Assembly: GCF_016919445.1 (NCBI RefSeq)
Contig: NZ_CP070356.1
Coordinates: 1,830,001-1,894,000 of the forward strand
Reading direction: 5' to 3'
DNA from: Pseudomonas sp. PDNC002
Lineage (GTDB): Bacteria > Pseudomonadota > Gammaproteobacteria > Pseudomonadales > Pseudomonadaceae
DNA: 64,000 bases
Shown: in pieces, positions 48,721 through 58,111 of the stretch
Numbering within the stretch: position 1 is the stretch's first letter
Layout: each line of letters begins with the position of its first letter
Program-made: the position numbers and the translations under genes
The notes under the pieces: generated by a model
Seen by the model: only the letters and a program-made list of their open reading frames with translations
Databases searched by the model: none
Told to the model about the DNA's origin: nothing

Positions 48721-49214
48721 TCGGCGTACCGCAGTTGGTAGCAATGGAACAGCGCCTCGGCGACATAGCGTCCGACCGAACGCACCGATACACCCAGTTC
48801 CTCGGCGATCTGCTCGTGGGGAATGCCCTCGCACTGTGCCATCAGGAAAGCGCTGCGCACCTTGGGCTGGAGGCCGTCCAGCAGGCGAGCGATGTTTTCC
48901 AGCAGTTGCAGGATGTTGTGTCGCGCCTCGGCGGACGGCACCTGGGCTTCCGGCAGGTGAGCGATGGAATCGAGGTAGGCGCGCTCCAGTTCCTCGCGAC
49001 GCCAGTGGTCGATCACCAGGCCGCGGGCGACGGTGCGCAGGAAGGCACGCGGGGTGCGCAGTTCGGCGCGCTCGGGCTTGAGCAGCACGCGCACGAAGGT
49101 GTCCTGTGCCAGGTCGGCCGCATCGGCGGCATTGCCCAGGCGGCTGCGTAGCCAGTTGTGCAGCCAGCCGTGGTGGTCACTGTAGAGCGACTGGACGTCG
49201 TAGGTGGAGGACAT
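48717..49214 (-). CDS. ECF RNA polymerase sigma factor, FecI/FiuI-like
   Basis: The 165-aa sigma factor has region 2 (LRSRLGNAADAADLAQDTFVRVL) and region 4 (LPEAQVPSAEAR...EGIPHEQIAEELGVSVRSVGRY). It is expected to direct transcription of the receptor gene when the ferric siderophore is bound. The ATG at 49,214 (MSSTYDVQSLYSDHHGWL) is preferred; a TTG six codons upstream is possible. Neither has a clear Shine-Dalgarno. A Fur-box-like palindrome stands just upstream. The gene overlaps the FecR gene by 4 nt. Confidence 0.9.
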   Translation of the reverse strand: MSSTYDVQSLYSDHHGWLHNWLRSRLGNAADAADLAQDTFVRVLLKPERAELRTPRAFLRTVARGLVIDHWRREELERAYLDSIAHLPEAQVPSAEARHNILQLLENIARLLDGLQPKVRSAFLMAQCEGIPHEQIAEELGVSVRSVGRYVAEALFHCYQLRYAE

Positions 49215-49229
49215 GGGCGCGCAAAGCTG

Positions 49230-49252
49230 CAAATGATAATTTATCGCATTTT
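49230..49252 (-). promoter_or_regulatory. Fur-box-like operator before the ECF sigma gene
   Basis: AAATGATAATTTATCGCATT (49,231-49,250) is an interrupted palindrome close to the Fur consensus (GATAATGATAATCATTATC family). It ends 17 nt before the sigma start codon. Iron-dependent repression of the sigma/anti-sigma pair is the expected logic. Confidence 0.65.
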
Positions 49253-49302
49253 CAACAAGGCGCTGGCCATTTGCAAGATATGTCTAAGGCTCCGGTGTTT
49301 CC

Positions 49303-49381
49303 TGTAGGAGCGAGCTTGCTCGCGAACTGCTCAGCACCGGAGCTGCCGGGAAATCCGTCCGCGAGCAAGCTCGCTCCTACA
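49303..49381. repeat. Inverted pair of REP sequences
   Basis: TGTAGGAGCGAGCTTGCTCG (from 49,303) and CGAGCAAGCTCGCTCCTACA (to 49,381) face each other around a 40-nt middle. Same unit as at 44,796. It sits between the upstream end of the sigma gene and the 3' end of cobJ. Confidence 0.9.
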
Positions 49382-49401
49382 AACAGGCCTCGTGCCTTTC
49401 C

Positions 49402-51051
49402 TCAGCGATACCAGCGCGGTGTGTACACCCAGTCACCACCGCCGGCGCGCGGGAAGCGCCGGGTCAGCGACGAGCCGATGATCACCAGGGTGCGCATGTC
49501 CACCATCTCCGGCTCCAGCTCGCCGAGTGTCACCACGCGCAGCGCCTCGGCCGGGCGACCGATATCGCGGCCAAGCACCACCAGGGTTTCCGGCGCGCGA
49601 TGGCGGCGGACGATTTCCAGTGCGCGCCCCAGTTGCCACGGTCGCGCCTTGGAAATCGGGTTGTAGAAGGCCATGGCCAGGTCGGCGGCGCCGGCATGAT
49701 CCAGACGTCTCTCGATGGTTTCCCAGGGCTTGAGATTGTCCGACAGGGAAATCAGACAGAAATCGTGCCCCAGGGGCGCCCCGGCCTTGGCTGCGGCGGC
49801 CAGCGCGGCGGACACGCCCGGCAGCACCTCCAGCTCCACGCCGTGCCAGTGCGGGTCTTCACTCTCGTGCAGTGCTTCCATCACGGCGGCGGCCATGGCG
49901 AATACGCCGGGGTCGCCGGAAGAAATGACGACGACCCGGCGCCCGCTGGCCGCCAGTTCGAAGGCGTGGCGGGCGCGCTGCATTTCCTCGCGGTTGTCGG
50001 TGCGGTGGCGTACCTGATCGTCGCGCAGCGGCTCGGCCATCTTCACGTAGGTCTCATAACCCAGCAGGTCCTGGGCTTCGTCCAGCGCGCGGCGTACGGC
50101 GGGGATCATGAAGTCGCTGGCGCCGGGACCGAGGCCGATCACGCTGAGGCGTCCGCGCGGCTGGCCGATGCTCTCGGCTTCGGCCGGTGTGGCGGCGCGG
50201 TGCAGGTGGAAGGAGTCGCCATGCAGCACTTCCGGCGGCAGCGTTTCATCCGGGTCGATGAAGCGCAACGGTAAACCCATCTCGGCGGCGACGGTGGCCA
50301 GCGCCGGGTCGGCCATGCGGCAGCGCGGCGCGATCACCGCTGCCAGCGCACCTTCCGCCAGGCCCGCCTGGGCAAGGCCCTGGCGAATGCGCTCAGGCAG
50401 TTGGGAGTCCACCAGCGTGACATGGGCGAGCACGACGCGCGGATGGATGCGCAGTTCGTTCGGCGCGATGCCATTGGCGCGCGCATCGATGCGCAAGGTG
50501 TGCGCGGCGTCGTCGGCCAGTGGCAGGTCCAGTGCCTCCAGCCAGGGCGCGTCGCCTTCGATGCGCAGTGTGTCGCCGCCCAGCAGGTCTGAGACGAAGC
50601 GTTTGCCCTGCTCGATATCGGCCAGCGCATAACCTTCCGGCGGGTCCAGCAGGCAGGCGCCAAAACGCAGCTCGCCGCTGGTGGTGATGGCTGGCGCCAC
50701 GTCCAGCGAAGTGGCGATCTCACGGGCCATGCGGTTCACCCCGCCCAGCCCGCCGAGCAGCGGCACCACGGCGCTGCCATCTTCGGCGATTGCCAGCACC
50801 GGCGGCTCCGCACCTTTCTCGGCGAGCAGCGGGGCCAGGGTGCGGATGACGATACCGGCGGCGCACAGGGCGATGATCGCCGTGTCGTCGCGATACAGCT
50901 GGCGCAGGGTATCGCCGAAGTTCGTGTAAGACTCGTCGGCGCCTTCAACACGGTCCTTCAGGCCCATCACGCGCGCCTGTGGATAAACGTTCTGCAGGCG
51001 CCGAGCAGTGGCCAGCGCACCCTGGCCGAGAATGACGATCGCGGCGCGCAT
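49402..51051 (-). CDS. cobJ: CbiG-like/CobJ fusion: precorrin-3B C17-methyltransferase with N-terminal cobalamin-synthesis domain
   Basis: The 549-aa protein joins a CbiG-type region (residues about 1-300: ALCAAGIVIRTLAPLLAEKG, AIAEDGSAVVPLLGGLGGVN, and a CobE-like stretch AAVIAPRCRMADPALATVAA) to a SAM-dependent methyltransferase (from about 304: RLSVIGLGPGASDFMIPAVR, VISSGDPGVFAMA, LPGVSAALAAAAKAG). CobJ methylates C17 of precorrin-3B and contracts the ring. Its ATG overlaps the cobI stop by one base (TGATG). Last gene of the leftward cobGHIJ operon. Confidence 0.93.
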   Translation of the reverse strand: MRAAIVILGQGALATARRLQNVYPQARVMGLKDRVEGADESYTNFGDTLRQLYRDDTAIIALCAAGIVIRTLAPLLAEKGAEPPVLAIAEDGSAVVPLLGGLGGVNRMAREIATSLDVAPAITTSGELRFGACLLDPPEGYALADIEQGKRFVSDLLGGDTLRIEGDAPWLEALDLPLADDAAHTLRIDARANGIAPNELRIHPRVVLAHVTLVDSQLPERIRQGLAQAGLAEGALAAVIAPRCRMADPALATVAAEMGLPLRFIDPDETLPPEVLHGDSFHLHRAATPAEAESIGQPRGRLSVIGLGPGASDFMIPAVRRALDEAQDLLGYETYVKMAEPLRDDQVRHRTDNREEMQRARHAFELAASGRRVVVISSGDPGVFAMAAAVMEALHESEDPHWHGVELEVLPGVSAALAAAAKAGAPLGHDFCLISLSDNLKPWETIERRLDHAGAADLAMAFYNPISKARPWQLGRALEIVRRHRAPETLVVLGRDIGRPAEALRVVTLGELEPEMVDMRTLVIIGSSLTRRFPRAGGGDWVYTPRWYR

Positions 51052-51791
51052 CAGCCGTTCCACCGTTGGCCGGGGATGACGATCATCGAGAAGTAGGGCG
51101 ACGCCATCGGGTCGACGTCGTCCAGCGCAACGATGCGCTGCTCGCGCATGGTCGCACGCTCGACGTAGTGAGCGCCGCTGTCGCGATCCAGCTCGCGCAG
51201 CACGCGGCGGACCTTGTCGAAATTGCGCCCCAGCTTCATCACCACCGCCGCATCGGCGTCGGCCAGGCGGCGCTTGAGTTCTTCTTCGGGCAGCACGCCG
51301 GAGAGCACCGACAGGCTCTGGTTGCGATACACCAGCGGCACGCCGAGCACCGCTGCGCTGCCGAGCATGGAACAGACGCCGGGTACGACTTCGGTGTCAT
51401 AGCGGTCTGAAAGGCGGTCGTGCAGGTACATGTACGAGCCGTAGAAGAACGGGTCGCCCTCACAGATCACCGCGACGTCACGGCCGGCGTCCAGATGCTC
51501 GGCCACCTGAGCGGCGGCGGTGTCGTAGAAGTCGCTGATCACGCCTTCGTAGGTCAGCGGCGGCTCCAGTTTCTCGGTGGTCACCGGGTACACCAGTGGC
51601 AGGCGTTGCTGCTCATCGAGCAGGTGCTCCTCGATGATGGCGAAGGCGTTGCCGCCCTGGCCTGCGTGGTGCTTGGCCTTGGCCACGAAGTAGCCGATCA
51701 CCGGGGACGCGCGCAGCAGGCGCAACGCCTTGAGGGTCAGCAGTTCCGGGTCGCCCGGGCCGACGCCCAGGCCGATCAGGCGGCCGGCCAT
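51051..51791 (-). CDS. cobI: Precorrin-2 C20-methyltransferase
   Basis: The 246-aa SAM-dependent methyltransferase adds the C20 methyl group to precorrin-2. [40 protein letters not shown] and [20 protein letters not shown] are the family motifs. The ATG at 51,791 overlaps the cobH stop (TGATG); a GTG three bases earlier is an alternative. Second-last gene of the operon. Confidence 0.95.
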   Translation of the reverse strand: MAGRLIGLGVGPGDPELLTLKALRLLRASPVIGYFVAKAKHHAGQGGNAFAIIEEHLLDEQQRLPLVYPVTTEKLEPPLTYEGVISDFYDTAAAQVAEHLDAGRDVAVICEGDPFFYGSYMYLHDRLSDRYDTEVVPGVCSMLGSAAVLGVPLVYRNQSLSVLSGVLPEEELKRRLADADAAVVMKLGRNFDKVRRVLRELDRDSGAHYVERATMREQRIVALDDVDPMASPYFSMIVIPGQRWNG

Positions 51792-52417
51792 CACTCCACC
51801 TCCGTGGCGAGTGCGTTCACCGCCGCCGCTGCCATTGCGCTGCCGCCACGGCGGCCACGAACGATGACGTAGGGCACGCCACGGCTGTCCGCGGCGAGGG
51901 CGTCCTTGGACTCCATCGCGCCGACGAAGCCCACCGGGAAGCCGAGGATCAGCGCCGGTTTCGGCGCGCCGGCGTCGAGCATTTCCAGCAGGTAGAAGAG
52001 GGCGGTCGGCGCGTTGCCGATCACCACCACGGCGCCTTCGAGGTGCTCGCGCCAGTGCTCCAGAGCCACCGCCGAGCGGGTGTTGCCCAGCTCTCTGGCG
52101 AGCGCCGGGACGTTCGGATCGTTGAGCGTGCAGATCACCTTGTTGTCTGCCGGCAGGCGCGCGCGGGTGATGCCCTCGGCGACCATTCGCGCATCGCAGA
52201 GGATCGGCGCACCGCTGGCCAATGCCGCGCGGCCAATGGCACCGGCGCCTGCGGAGAAGCGCAGGTCCTGCACTACGTCGACCATGCCGCAGGCGTGGAT
52301 CACCCGTACGGCGAGTTTCTCCAGGTCGGCCGGGATACCGGTGAGGTCGGCTTCGGCACGGATGATGGCGAAGGATTGGCGATAGATCGCCTGGCCGTCG
52401 CGGATGTAATCAAGCAT
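51791..52417 (-). CDS. cobH: Precorrin-8X methylmutase
   Basis: The 208-aa enzyme moves a methyl group from C11 to C12 to form hydrogenobyrinic acid. The region from [20 protein letters not shown] to [17 protein letters not shown] includes the catalytic histidine. [18 protein letters not shown] and [16 protein letters not shown] are typical. The start is the ATG at 52,417, eight bases inside the end of cobG; a long upstream extension in this frame is inside cobG. Confidence 0.95.
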   Translation of the reverse strand: MLDYIRDGQAIYRQSFAIIRAEADLTGIPADLEKLAVRVIHACGMVDVVQDLRFSAGAGAIGRAALASGAPILCDARMVAEGITRARLPADNKVICTLNDPNVPALARELGNTRSAVALEHWREHLEGAVVVIGNAPTALFYLLEMLDAGAPKPALILGFPVGFVGAMESKDALAADSRGVPYVIVRGRRGGSAMAAAAVNALATEVE

Positions 52418-53765
52418 CGGTGGGGACTCCGGGTGCGGCGAGCAGGTCGCCCGCGGCATCGAGGGAAAGGTTGCGCGCCAGCGGCTGGCCGAAGCCGGCC
52501 ACGCCATCGGCGCGACGGAACAGGTCATAGCGGCCGTCGGCGACGGCCAGCAGGGTGTAGGGGGCGACGTGGGCGGCGGCACAGGAGCGCGGGCAGCCGC
52601 ACAGGTGAACGCCGGCCGGCGGCGCGTGACGCAGGCGTTCGGCGAGGCGCAGGGCGTCGGCCTTGGTGTCGGCCAGCCCGCGTGCGCAGCCGCTGGAGCC
52701 ACTGCAGGCAACGATGCGCGACAGCGGCTGCGCAGCGTCGATCACCAGACCGAGGCTGCCTAGCGCACCGAGGACGATGGCGGCGTCGATCGACGCCACA
52801 TCGGGAAGGACCAGACTTTGCCAGGGCGTCAGACGTAGCTGACCGCCGCTATGGCGTTCCGACAGATCGGCGAGGGCGAACAGGGTGGAGCTATCGAGTC
52901 GTCCGAGGATGAATCCTGCGCCGACCATGGCGCGTTCCGCCTGGTGCTGGGGACGAATGCCAAGATGGCCGAAAGGCTGCGGCGCAGGACGCCGCCAGTT
53001 ATCCACAGCCGGGCCGAGTTGCAGCGCGAAGGGTAGGCGTTGCTGCAAGCGCGCCAGGAGTGCCTCATCGCCGAGCATCTCGCGGAGCTGGCGCATGCGT
53101 GTCTGGCCATCGCCGACGAGATCGAGGAACAGGTGCAGCAGGGTTTCCACCAGCAGCGGAACTTGCTCGGCAGTGACGGCGGCGAGGGCGGGGCGATCCG
53201 TTTCGTTCTGTGGTGGACAGCCGGCCAGGCCGAAGGCAAATAGCGGCTCAGCGTTATCGGACATCGCCGACAGCCAGAGATCGTTGGGGTGCTCCAGCAT
53301 CGCCAGGTTTTCGCCGGCGTCCAACTGAATGCCGAACTTGGGCGACAGGCCGTGGAAGCGCGTCGTGCCTTCCAACAGGTCGAGTAGTTGGCGGGCCAGC
53401 GGAGCGGCATTGAAAGTCGTCCCGCCATCAAGGCCGAGTGCCGGACTGACCAGCAGATTGCGCACATCATCCGACGCCAATTCACGCGGGCCGAGGCCGG
53501 CAGTGAGCAACTCGCGGCTCAGCGCGTTCTCGGCGCCGGCATGGACGCCGCGGATCTGCAGGTTGGCGCGGTTGGTCGCTTCCAGCACGCCGTCGGCATG
53601 GCGCTCGGCGGCCCGGGCAATGGCGCGCGCGGCGTGGGCGTCGAGTTGTCCACAGGGCAGCTTGATGCGGCAGATGCCGCCATCGCGGGAGGCCACGATG
53701 CGCAGCAGGCCGGGGCAGGCATGCGGACGGACGGGCAGAGCTGAAGAGTCTTGCACTGAGGTCAC
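52410..53765 (-). CDS. cobG: Precorrin-3B synthase (oxygen-dependent, siroheme/FeS family)
   Basis: The 451-aa enzyme hydroxylates precorrin-3A using oxygen, the mark of the aerobic cobalamin route. Two nitrite/sulfite reductase-like ferredoxin halves are visible (CRIKLPCGQLDAHAARAIAR, RANLQIRGV). The C-terminal iron-sulfur cysteines CSGSSGC and CGCPRSC bind the 4Fe-4S cluster. The start is GTG at 53,765 without a clear Shine-Dalgarno; a second GTG lies three codons in. First gene after the cobalamin riboswitch. Confidence 0.92.
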   Translation of the reverse strand: MTSVQDSSALPVRPHACPGLLRIVASRDGGICRIKLPCGQLDAHAARAIARAAERHADGVLEATNRANLQIRGVHAGAENALSRELLTAGLGPRELASDDVRNLLVSPALGLDGGTTFNAAPLARQLLDLLEGTTRFHGLSPKFGIQLDAGENLAMLEHPNDLWLSAMSDNAEPLFAFGLAGCPPQNETDRPALAAVTAEQVPLLVETLLHLFLDLVGDGQTRMRQLREMLGDEALLARLQQRLPFALQLGPAVDNWRRPAPQPFGHLGIRPQHQAERAMVGAGFILGRLDSSTLFALADLSERHSGGQLRLTPWQSLVLPDVASIDAAIVLGALGSLGLVIDAAQPLSRIVACSGSSGCARGLADTKADALRLAERLRHAPPAGVHLCGCPRSCAAAHVAPYTLLAVADGRYDLFRRADGVAGFGQPLARNLSLDAAGDLLAAPGVPTDA

Positions 53766-53844
53766 CAGGGCTGGGTCGCGGTGACCTGCGAATCCCCATA
53801 GGGGACTTCACGACACCGATACACCCCGCTCGATGTCTGCACAC

Positions 53845-54042
53845 GCGACTGGTTTCGTCGGCAGGTCTCCTGGCTGGCAGGTCCTCATCCAGCGCGGCCT
53901 TCCCGGTTGCCCAGTGGCCTGGCCGGCGGCACGGAATGTTGTTCCCGTACCGCCGCATTGCGCGGACTCGCTGCTTACAGTTGCGGGGGCAGCCACGGCT
54001 TAACCGTGTTCCCTCTTCGGCTCCTGGAAACCTCACCGATAA
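53845..54042 (-). promoter_or_regulatory. Cobalamin (AdoCbl) riboswitch controlling cobGHIJ
   Basis: Read on the minus strand the segment shows the AdoCbl riboswitch hallmarks in order. These are GTGAGGTTTCCAGGAG, AAGAGGGAACACGGT, GCTGCCCCCGCAACTGTAA, the B12-box-like GGCCACTGGG, and GATGAGGACCTGCC followed by AGCCAGGAGACCTGCC. It ends about 80 nt before cobG. Binding of coenzyme B12 is expected to shut off the operon. The stretch 53,766-54,140 contains no gene. Confidence 0.93.
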
Positions 54043-54140
54043 AGGCGAAGCGTCCTACGAGCACCGACGAAGCGGGTATTATGCCTGCTTTGCCCGAAGG
54101 CAGGAAAAGCCTGCCCGTCGGATCAACCCGAGGAATTTTC

Positions 54141-55352
54141 ATGACGCCCTGGCTGACCATCGTCGGCATCGGCGAGGACGGCTATGCCGGCCTCGGCAAG
54201 GCCGCGCGCCGAGCCCTGCTCGCTGCCAGCGAAGTGATCGGCGCGCCGCGCCAGCTGGAGCTGCTGCCCCATTGCCTGCGCGCCAACCGGCAGGCCTGGC
54301 CGAGCCCGTTCAGCCTGGAGCCGGTGCTGCGCCGGCGCGGCGAACCGACCTGCGTGCTGGCCAGTGGTGATCCGATGTGGTTTGGCGTCGGCGCGAGCCT
54401 GGCCCGCCAGATCCCGGCCGAGGAAATGCTTGTGCTCAGCGCGCCGTCCTCTGCCTCCCTCGCGGCAGCGCGCATGGGCTGGGCACTGCAGGATTGCACG
54501 CTGATCTCGCTGGTGGCGCGTCCATTGGCCGCACTCAACGCGCAGATCCACGAGGACGCCAGGCTGCTGATCCTCAGTAATGATGGCGACAGCCCGGCCG
54601 CTATTGCCGCATTGCTGTGCGAGCGGGGCTTCGCCACAAGCCGGCTGAGCGTGCTGGAGCACCTGGGCGGCGATAGCGAACGGCGCATCGATGGCGTGGC
54701 TGGCGATTGGGCCTTGGCGCAGGCGGCGGCGCTGAATCTGGTGGCGGTGCAGTGCATCGCCGGTGAAGACGCGCAGCGCCTGCCTCTTACGATTGGCCTG
54801 CGTGATGACGACTACCGCCACGACGGTCAACTGACCAAGCGCGACGTGCGCGCCGTGACCCTGGCGCGGCTGGCGCCGAAGCCGGGCGAGCTGCTCTGGG
54901 ACGTTGGCGCTGGCTGCGGCTCCATCGGCATCGAATGGATGCGCGCGCATCCGAGCTGCCGCACGCTGGCCATCGAGGCCAACGAAGGCCGCCAGGAGCA
55001 CATCCGTTTCAACAGCGACGCCCTCGGCGTGCCAGCGCTGCAACTGGTCTGCGGGGCCGCGCCGGAAGCGTTGCAGGGACTGGAGCAACCCGATGCCATC
55101 TTCATCGGTGGTGGCGTCACCGTGCCCGGAGTATTCGAACACTGCTGGGAACAGCTCAAGCCCGGCGGTCGGCTGGTAGCCAATGCCGTCACCTTGCAGA
55201 GCGAGGCGGCGCTGGTGAGCTGGCGCGAGCGCGTGGGCGGCGAACTGATCCGCCTGTCCGTGTCCCAGGCCCAGCCGCTGGGTGGCTTCGACACCTGGCG
55301 AGCGGCGCTGCCGATCACGTTGCTGGAAGCCTGGAAGCCGCTGGTCGAGTGA
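54141..55352 (+). CDS. cobL: Precorrin-6Y C5,15-methyltransferase (decarboxylating)
   Basis: The 403-aa protein is a fusion of CbiE-like (residues about 1-195, [40 protein letters not shown]) and CbiT-like (from about 210, [40 protein letters not shown]) methyltransferases. It methylates C5 and C15 and removes the acetate carboxyl of ring C. The start is the ATG at 54,141 behind GAGGA; the longer frame upstream overlaps the antisense riboswitch. It heads the rightward cobL-cbiD-cobK unit. Confidence 0.95.
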   Translation: MTPWLTIVGIGEDGYAGLGKAARRALLAASEVIGAPRQLELLPHCLRANRQAWPSPFSLEPVLRRRGEPTCVLASGDPMWFGVGASLARQIPAEEMLVLSAPSSASLAAARMGWALQDCTLISLVARPLAALNAQIHEDARLLILSNDGDSPAAIAALLCERGFATSRLSVLEHLGGDSERRIDGVAGDWALAQAAALNLVAVQCIAGEDAQRLPLTIGLRDDDYRHDGQLTKRDVRAVTLARLAPKPGELLWDVGAGCGSIGIEWMRAHPSCRTLAIEANEGRQEHIRFNSDALGVPALQLVCGAAPEALQGLEQPDAIFIGGGVTVPGVFEHCWEQLKPGGRLVANAVTLQSEAALVSWRERVGGELIRLSVSQAQPLGGFDTWRAALPITLLEAWKPLVE

Positions 55353-55354
55353 GC

Positions 55355-56452
55355 ATGCGCGAAGAAACCCCGGAGCAGCCGCGCCCGCTGCGCAGCGGCT
55401 ACACCACCGGCAGTTGCGCCACTGCCACCAGCCTGGCGGCGGCGCGCCTGTTGCTCACCGGTGAAGTGCTGGACGCCGCGCAGATCGCCCTGCCGAAAGA
55501 GCGCAGCGCGACCCTGCGCCTGGAGTTCTGCCGGCTTACCGCTGACGGCGCCGAAGCCGGCACGCTGAAGGATGCCGGCGACGACCCGGACGTGACCCAC
55601 GGTGCGCTGGTTTTCGCCCGCGTGGCGCTGAGTGTCGAACCGGGCGTGCGTTTCCATGCCGGCGAAGGTGTCGGCATGGTGACCAAACCCGGCCTGGTGC
55701 TGCCGGTGGGCGAGCCGGCGATCAACCCGGTACCGCGGCAGATGATGCGCGACAATCTCGCCGCGCTGGCCGCCGAGTGCGGCTACGTCGGAGGCTTCGA
55801 CGTCACGATCAATATCGAGGGTGGCGCCGAGCTGGCGCTCAAGACTATGAACCCGCGCCTGGGCATCCTCGGCGGGCTGTCGATCCTCGGCACCACCGGC
55901 ATCGTCCGGCCATTCTCCTGCTCGGCCTACATCGCCTCGATCCAGCAGGGCATCGACGTCGCCCGCGCCAATGGATTCCGCCACCTGGCCGCCTGCACCG
56001 GCAACGCCAGCGAGGACGCCATGCGCCGGCGCTACGGTTTCGACGACACCGCGCTGATCGAGATGGGCGACTTCGCCGGCGCCGCGCTCAAGCACCTGCG
56101 CAAGGTGCCGGTGGAGCGCTTCAGCGTCTGCGGCGGCTTCGGCAAGATCAGCAAGCTCGCTGCGGGGCACATGGACCTGCACAGCCGCCACTCCAGCATC
56201 GATCTGCCACAGCTGGCGGAGTGGGCTGCGAACATTGGCGCCTCGGCAGACCTGCAGCAGCGCATGTGCGAGGCCAACACCAGCCAGCAGGCGCTGGCGC
56301 TGTGCCGCGCGGAGGGCATCGCACTGGGCGATGCGGTGTGCGCCCGCGCGCTGGCCTTCGCCCGGCGTATCGTGCCCCTTGAAGTAACGCTGGAAGTCTT
56401 CGCCATCGACCGCCAGGGCAACCTGGTGGGCGAGGCGCTGGAGGTGAGATGA
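55355..56452 (+). CDS. cbiD: Cobalt-precorrin-5B C1-methyltransferase
   Basis: The 365-aa enzyme methylates C1 during ring contraction. [20 protein letters not shown] at the N-terminus, [20 protein letters not shown] and [20 protein letters not shown] are family motifs. CbiD belongs to the anaerobic pathway; its use next to CobG replaces the CobF step of other aerobic producers. The ATG at 55,355 is chosen; an in-frame GTG at 55,349 overlaps the cobL stop. Its own stop overlaps the cobK start (ATGA). Confidence 0.94.
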   Translation: MREETPEQPRPLRSGYTTGSCATATSLAAARLLLTGEVLDAAQIALPKERSATLRLEFCRLTADGAEAGTLKDAGDDPDVTHGALVFARVALSVEPGVRFHAGEGVGMVTKPGLVLPVGEPAINPVPRQMMRDNLAALAAECGYVGGFDVTINIEGGAELALKTMNPRLGILGGLSILGTTGIVRPFSCSAYIASIQQGIDVARANGFRHLAACTGNASEDAMRRRYGFDDTALIEMGDFAGAALKHLRKVPVERFSVCGGFGKISKLAAGHMDLHSRHSSIDLPQLAEWAANIGASADLQQRMCEANTSQQALALCRAEGIALGDAVCARALAFARRIVPLEVTLEVFAIDRQGNLVGEALEVR

Positions 56453-57177
56453 AACGGGTCCTGCTGCTGGGCGGAATCGGTGAGGCGCTGGCTATCGCGC
56501 GAAGGCTGGGACCGCAGCATCTCTACAGTCTTGCCGGCCTCGGCAAGGTGCCGGACGACTTAGCCTGCGAAGTGCGCGTGGGTGGTTACGGTGGCGCCGA
56601 AGGCCTGGCCGGATTCATCCGCGAACAGGGCTTCGACCTCCTGCTCGATGCGACTCATCCCTATGCTGCGCAGATCAGCGCCAACGCCGCCCATGCTGCG
56701 GAGCTGGCCGGTGTGCCGTGCTGGGCGCTGCGGCGGCCCGGCTGGCAGGCGGGTGCTGGCGATGATTGGCGCGAGGTCGCCGATTGGCCTGGGTTGATCA
56801 GGGCACTGAAGGATTTTCGCCGTCCGCTGTTCACCCTGGGGCGTGAGCCGCTGGAGCACCTGGGCGAGATTCCCGCGCACCAGCACTGGACCGTTCGTTG
56901 CCTGCAAAGCCTGCCCGGCAACGAGCGCGCTGAAGTGCTCGGCGCGCGTGGACCGTTCACCCTGGAGGGGGAGCGCGAGCTGTTCGCGCGGTTGGGTACC
57001 GACGTGCTGATCAGCAAGAACAGCGGCAGCCAGGCCACCGAGCCGAAGCTGCAGGTCGCCCGCGAGCGTGGCGTGCCGGTGCTGATCCTGGCGCGGCCGG
57101 CGTTGCCGCTCGTGGAGCGGGAGTTCGACGGCGTTGAGTCGCTGTGGGCGGCTCTGGAACGCCTGCTGGCGGAATGA
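56449..57177 (+). CDS. cobK: Precorrin-6A reductase
   Basis: The 242-aa NADPH-dependent enzyme reduces precorrin-6A to 6[21 protein letters not shown] is the N-terminal nucleotide-binding start. [20 protein letters not shown] and [20 protein letters not shown] are the conserved family segments. It overlaps cbiD by 4 nt and ends the unit. Confidence 0.94.
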   Translation: MKRVLLLGGIGEALAIARRLGPQHLYSLAGLGKVPDDLACEVRVGGYGGAEGLAGFIREQGFDLLLDATHPYAAQISANAAHAAELAGVPCWALRRPGWQAGAGDDWREVADWPGLIRALKDFRRPLFTLGREPLEHLGEIPAHQHWTVRCLQSLPGNERAEVLGARGPFTLEGERELFARLGTDVLISKNSGSQATEPKLQVARERGVPVLILARPALPLVEREFDGVESLWAALERLLAE

Positions 57178-57218
57178 GGGAACGCATCGCTCGAGGAGCG
57201 TTCACAGCGTCGTAATGG

Positions 57219-57242
57219 TTCGCGAGCAGGCTCGCTCCTGCA
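57219..57242. repeat. Single REP sequence
   Basis: TTCGCGAGCAGGCTCGCTCC with TGCA following matches one half of the REP pairs seen at 44,796 and 49,303, with one base change in the arm (GCAGGC for GCAAGC). It lies between cobK and the glutathione transferase gene. Confidence 0.75.
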
Positions 57243-57315
57243 GAACCGTCATGAAGCTTCTCCGGTGGCCGGCGCGCCTCTATGCTGGGCCCCGGCTTTC
57301 ACAGGGAGTGACACC

Positions 57316-57939
57316 ATGCTGCGAATCCTCGGCCGCGCTTCATCGATCAACGTGCGCAAGGTGCTCTGGACCTGCGCCGAACTGAACCTGCCGTACGAAC
57401 GGGAGGACTGGGGCTCGGGCTTTCGCTCCACGGCTTCGGCGGAGTTCATCGCACTCAATCCCAATGCCATGGTGCCGGTGCTTGTCGACGGCGACTTCGT
57501 GCTCTGGGAGTCCAACGCCATCTGCAGCTATCTCGCCAGCCAGTATCCGCTCGATGAACTGCTGCCCGACTCGCCCCGCGAGCGCGCGCTGGTGGAGCAA
57601 TGGATGGGTTGGCAGGCCACCGAACTGAACAATGCCTGGCGCTATGTGTTCATGGCCCGCGTGCGCAACAGCCCCAGCCATACCGACGAATCCGCCATCG
57701 CCCTGAGCGAGGCGCAGTGGAACCATTGCATGTCCCTGCTGGACCGGCAGCTGGAACGCACCGGTGCCTTCGTCACCGGCGCCTGCTTCAGCCTTGCCGA
57801 CGTCGTCCTTCGCCTGTCGGTGAACCGCTGGTACCTGACGCCCATGCAGCGCCCGGAGTTGCCGGCTGTGGCGGCCTACTACGAACGGCTGAGCGAGCGG
57901 CCGGGGTTCCTGTTGCATGGGCGCAATGGGGAGCCTTGA
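57316..57939 (+). CDS. Glutathione S-transferase family protein
   Basis: The 207-aa protein has an N-terminal thioredoxin-like domain (RILGRASSINVRKVLWTCAE, NPNAMVPVLVDGDFVLWESN with the glutathione-binding Glu-Ser pair) and an all-helical C-terminal domain (ACFSLADVVLRLSVNRWYLT). Serine near residue 10 is the likely catalytic residue. The start is the ATG at 57,316 behind AGGGAGTG; an upstream in-frame ATG would add 17 unlikely residues. The substrate is unknown, and there is no obvious link to cobalamin. Confidence 0.9.
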   Translation: MLRILGRASSINVRKVLWTCAELNLPYEREDWGSGFRSTASAEFIALNPNAMVPVLVDGDFVLWESNAICSYLASQYPLDELLPDSPRERALVEQWMGWQATELNNAWRYVFMARVRNSPSHTDESAIALSEAQWNHCMSLLDRQLERTGAFVTGACFSLADVVLRLSVNRWYLTPMQRPELPAVAAYYERLSERPGFLLHGRNGEP

Positions 57940-57969
57940 GAGGGGCGGAAATTCGGCGCCAGGAGACGA

Positions 57970-58107
57970 CCCTCACCCCAGCCCTCTCCCAAGGGGAGAG
58001 GGGGCCGTTCGGAGTGGGGCAATGTATCTGTGTCAGCCGGCGAATGTTGGTCGAACAGAGCGCGCAGGACTGTTCCCTCTCCCTCTGGGAGAGGGCTAGG
58101 GTGAGGG
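57970..58107. repeat. MITE-like palindromic element, copy 2
   Basis: Left arm CCCTCACCCCAGCCCTCTCC (from 57,970) with an inner hairpin to GGGGAGAGGGGG, and right arm CCCTCTCCCTCTGGGAGAGG followed by GCTAGGGTGAGGG (to 58,107). It lies between the convergent glutathione transferase gene and the vWA reading frame. The core is only loosely similar to copies 1 and 3. Confidence 0.82.
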
Positions 58108-58111
58108 GCTC

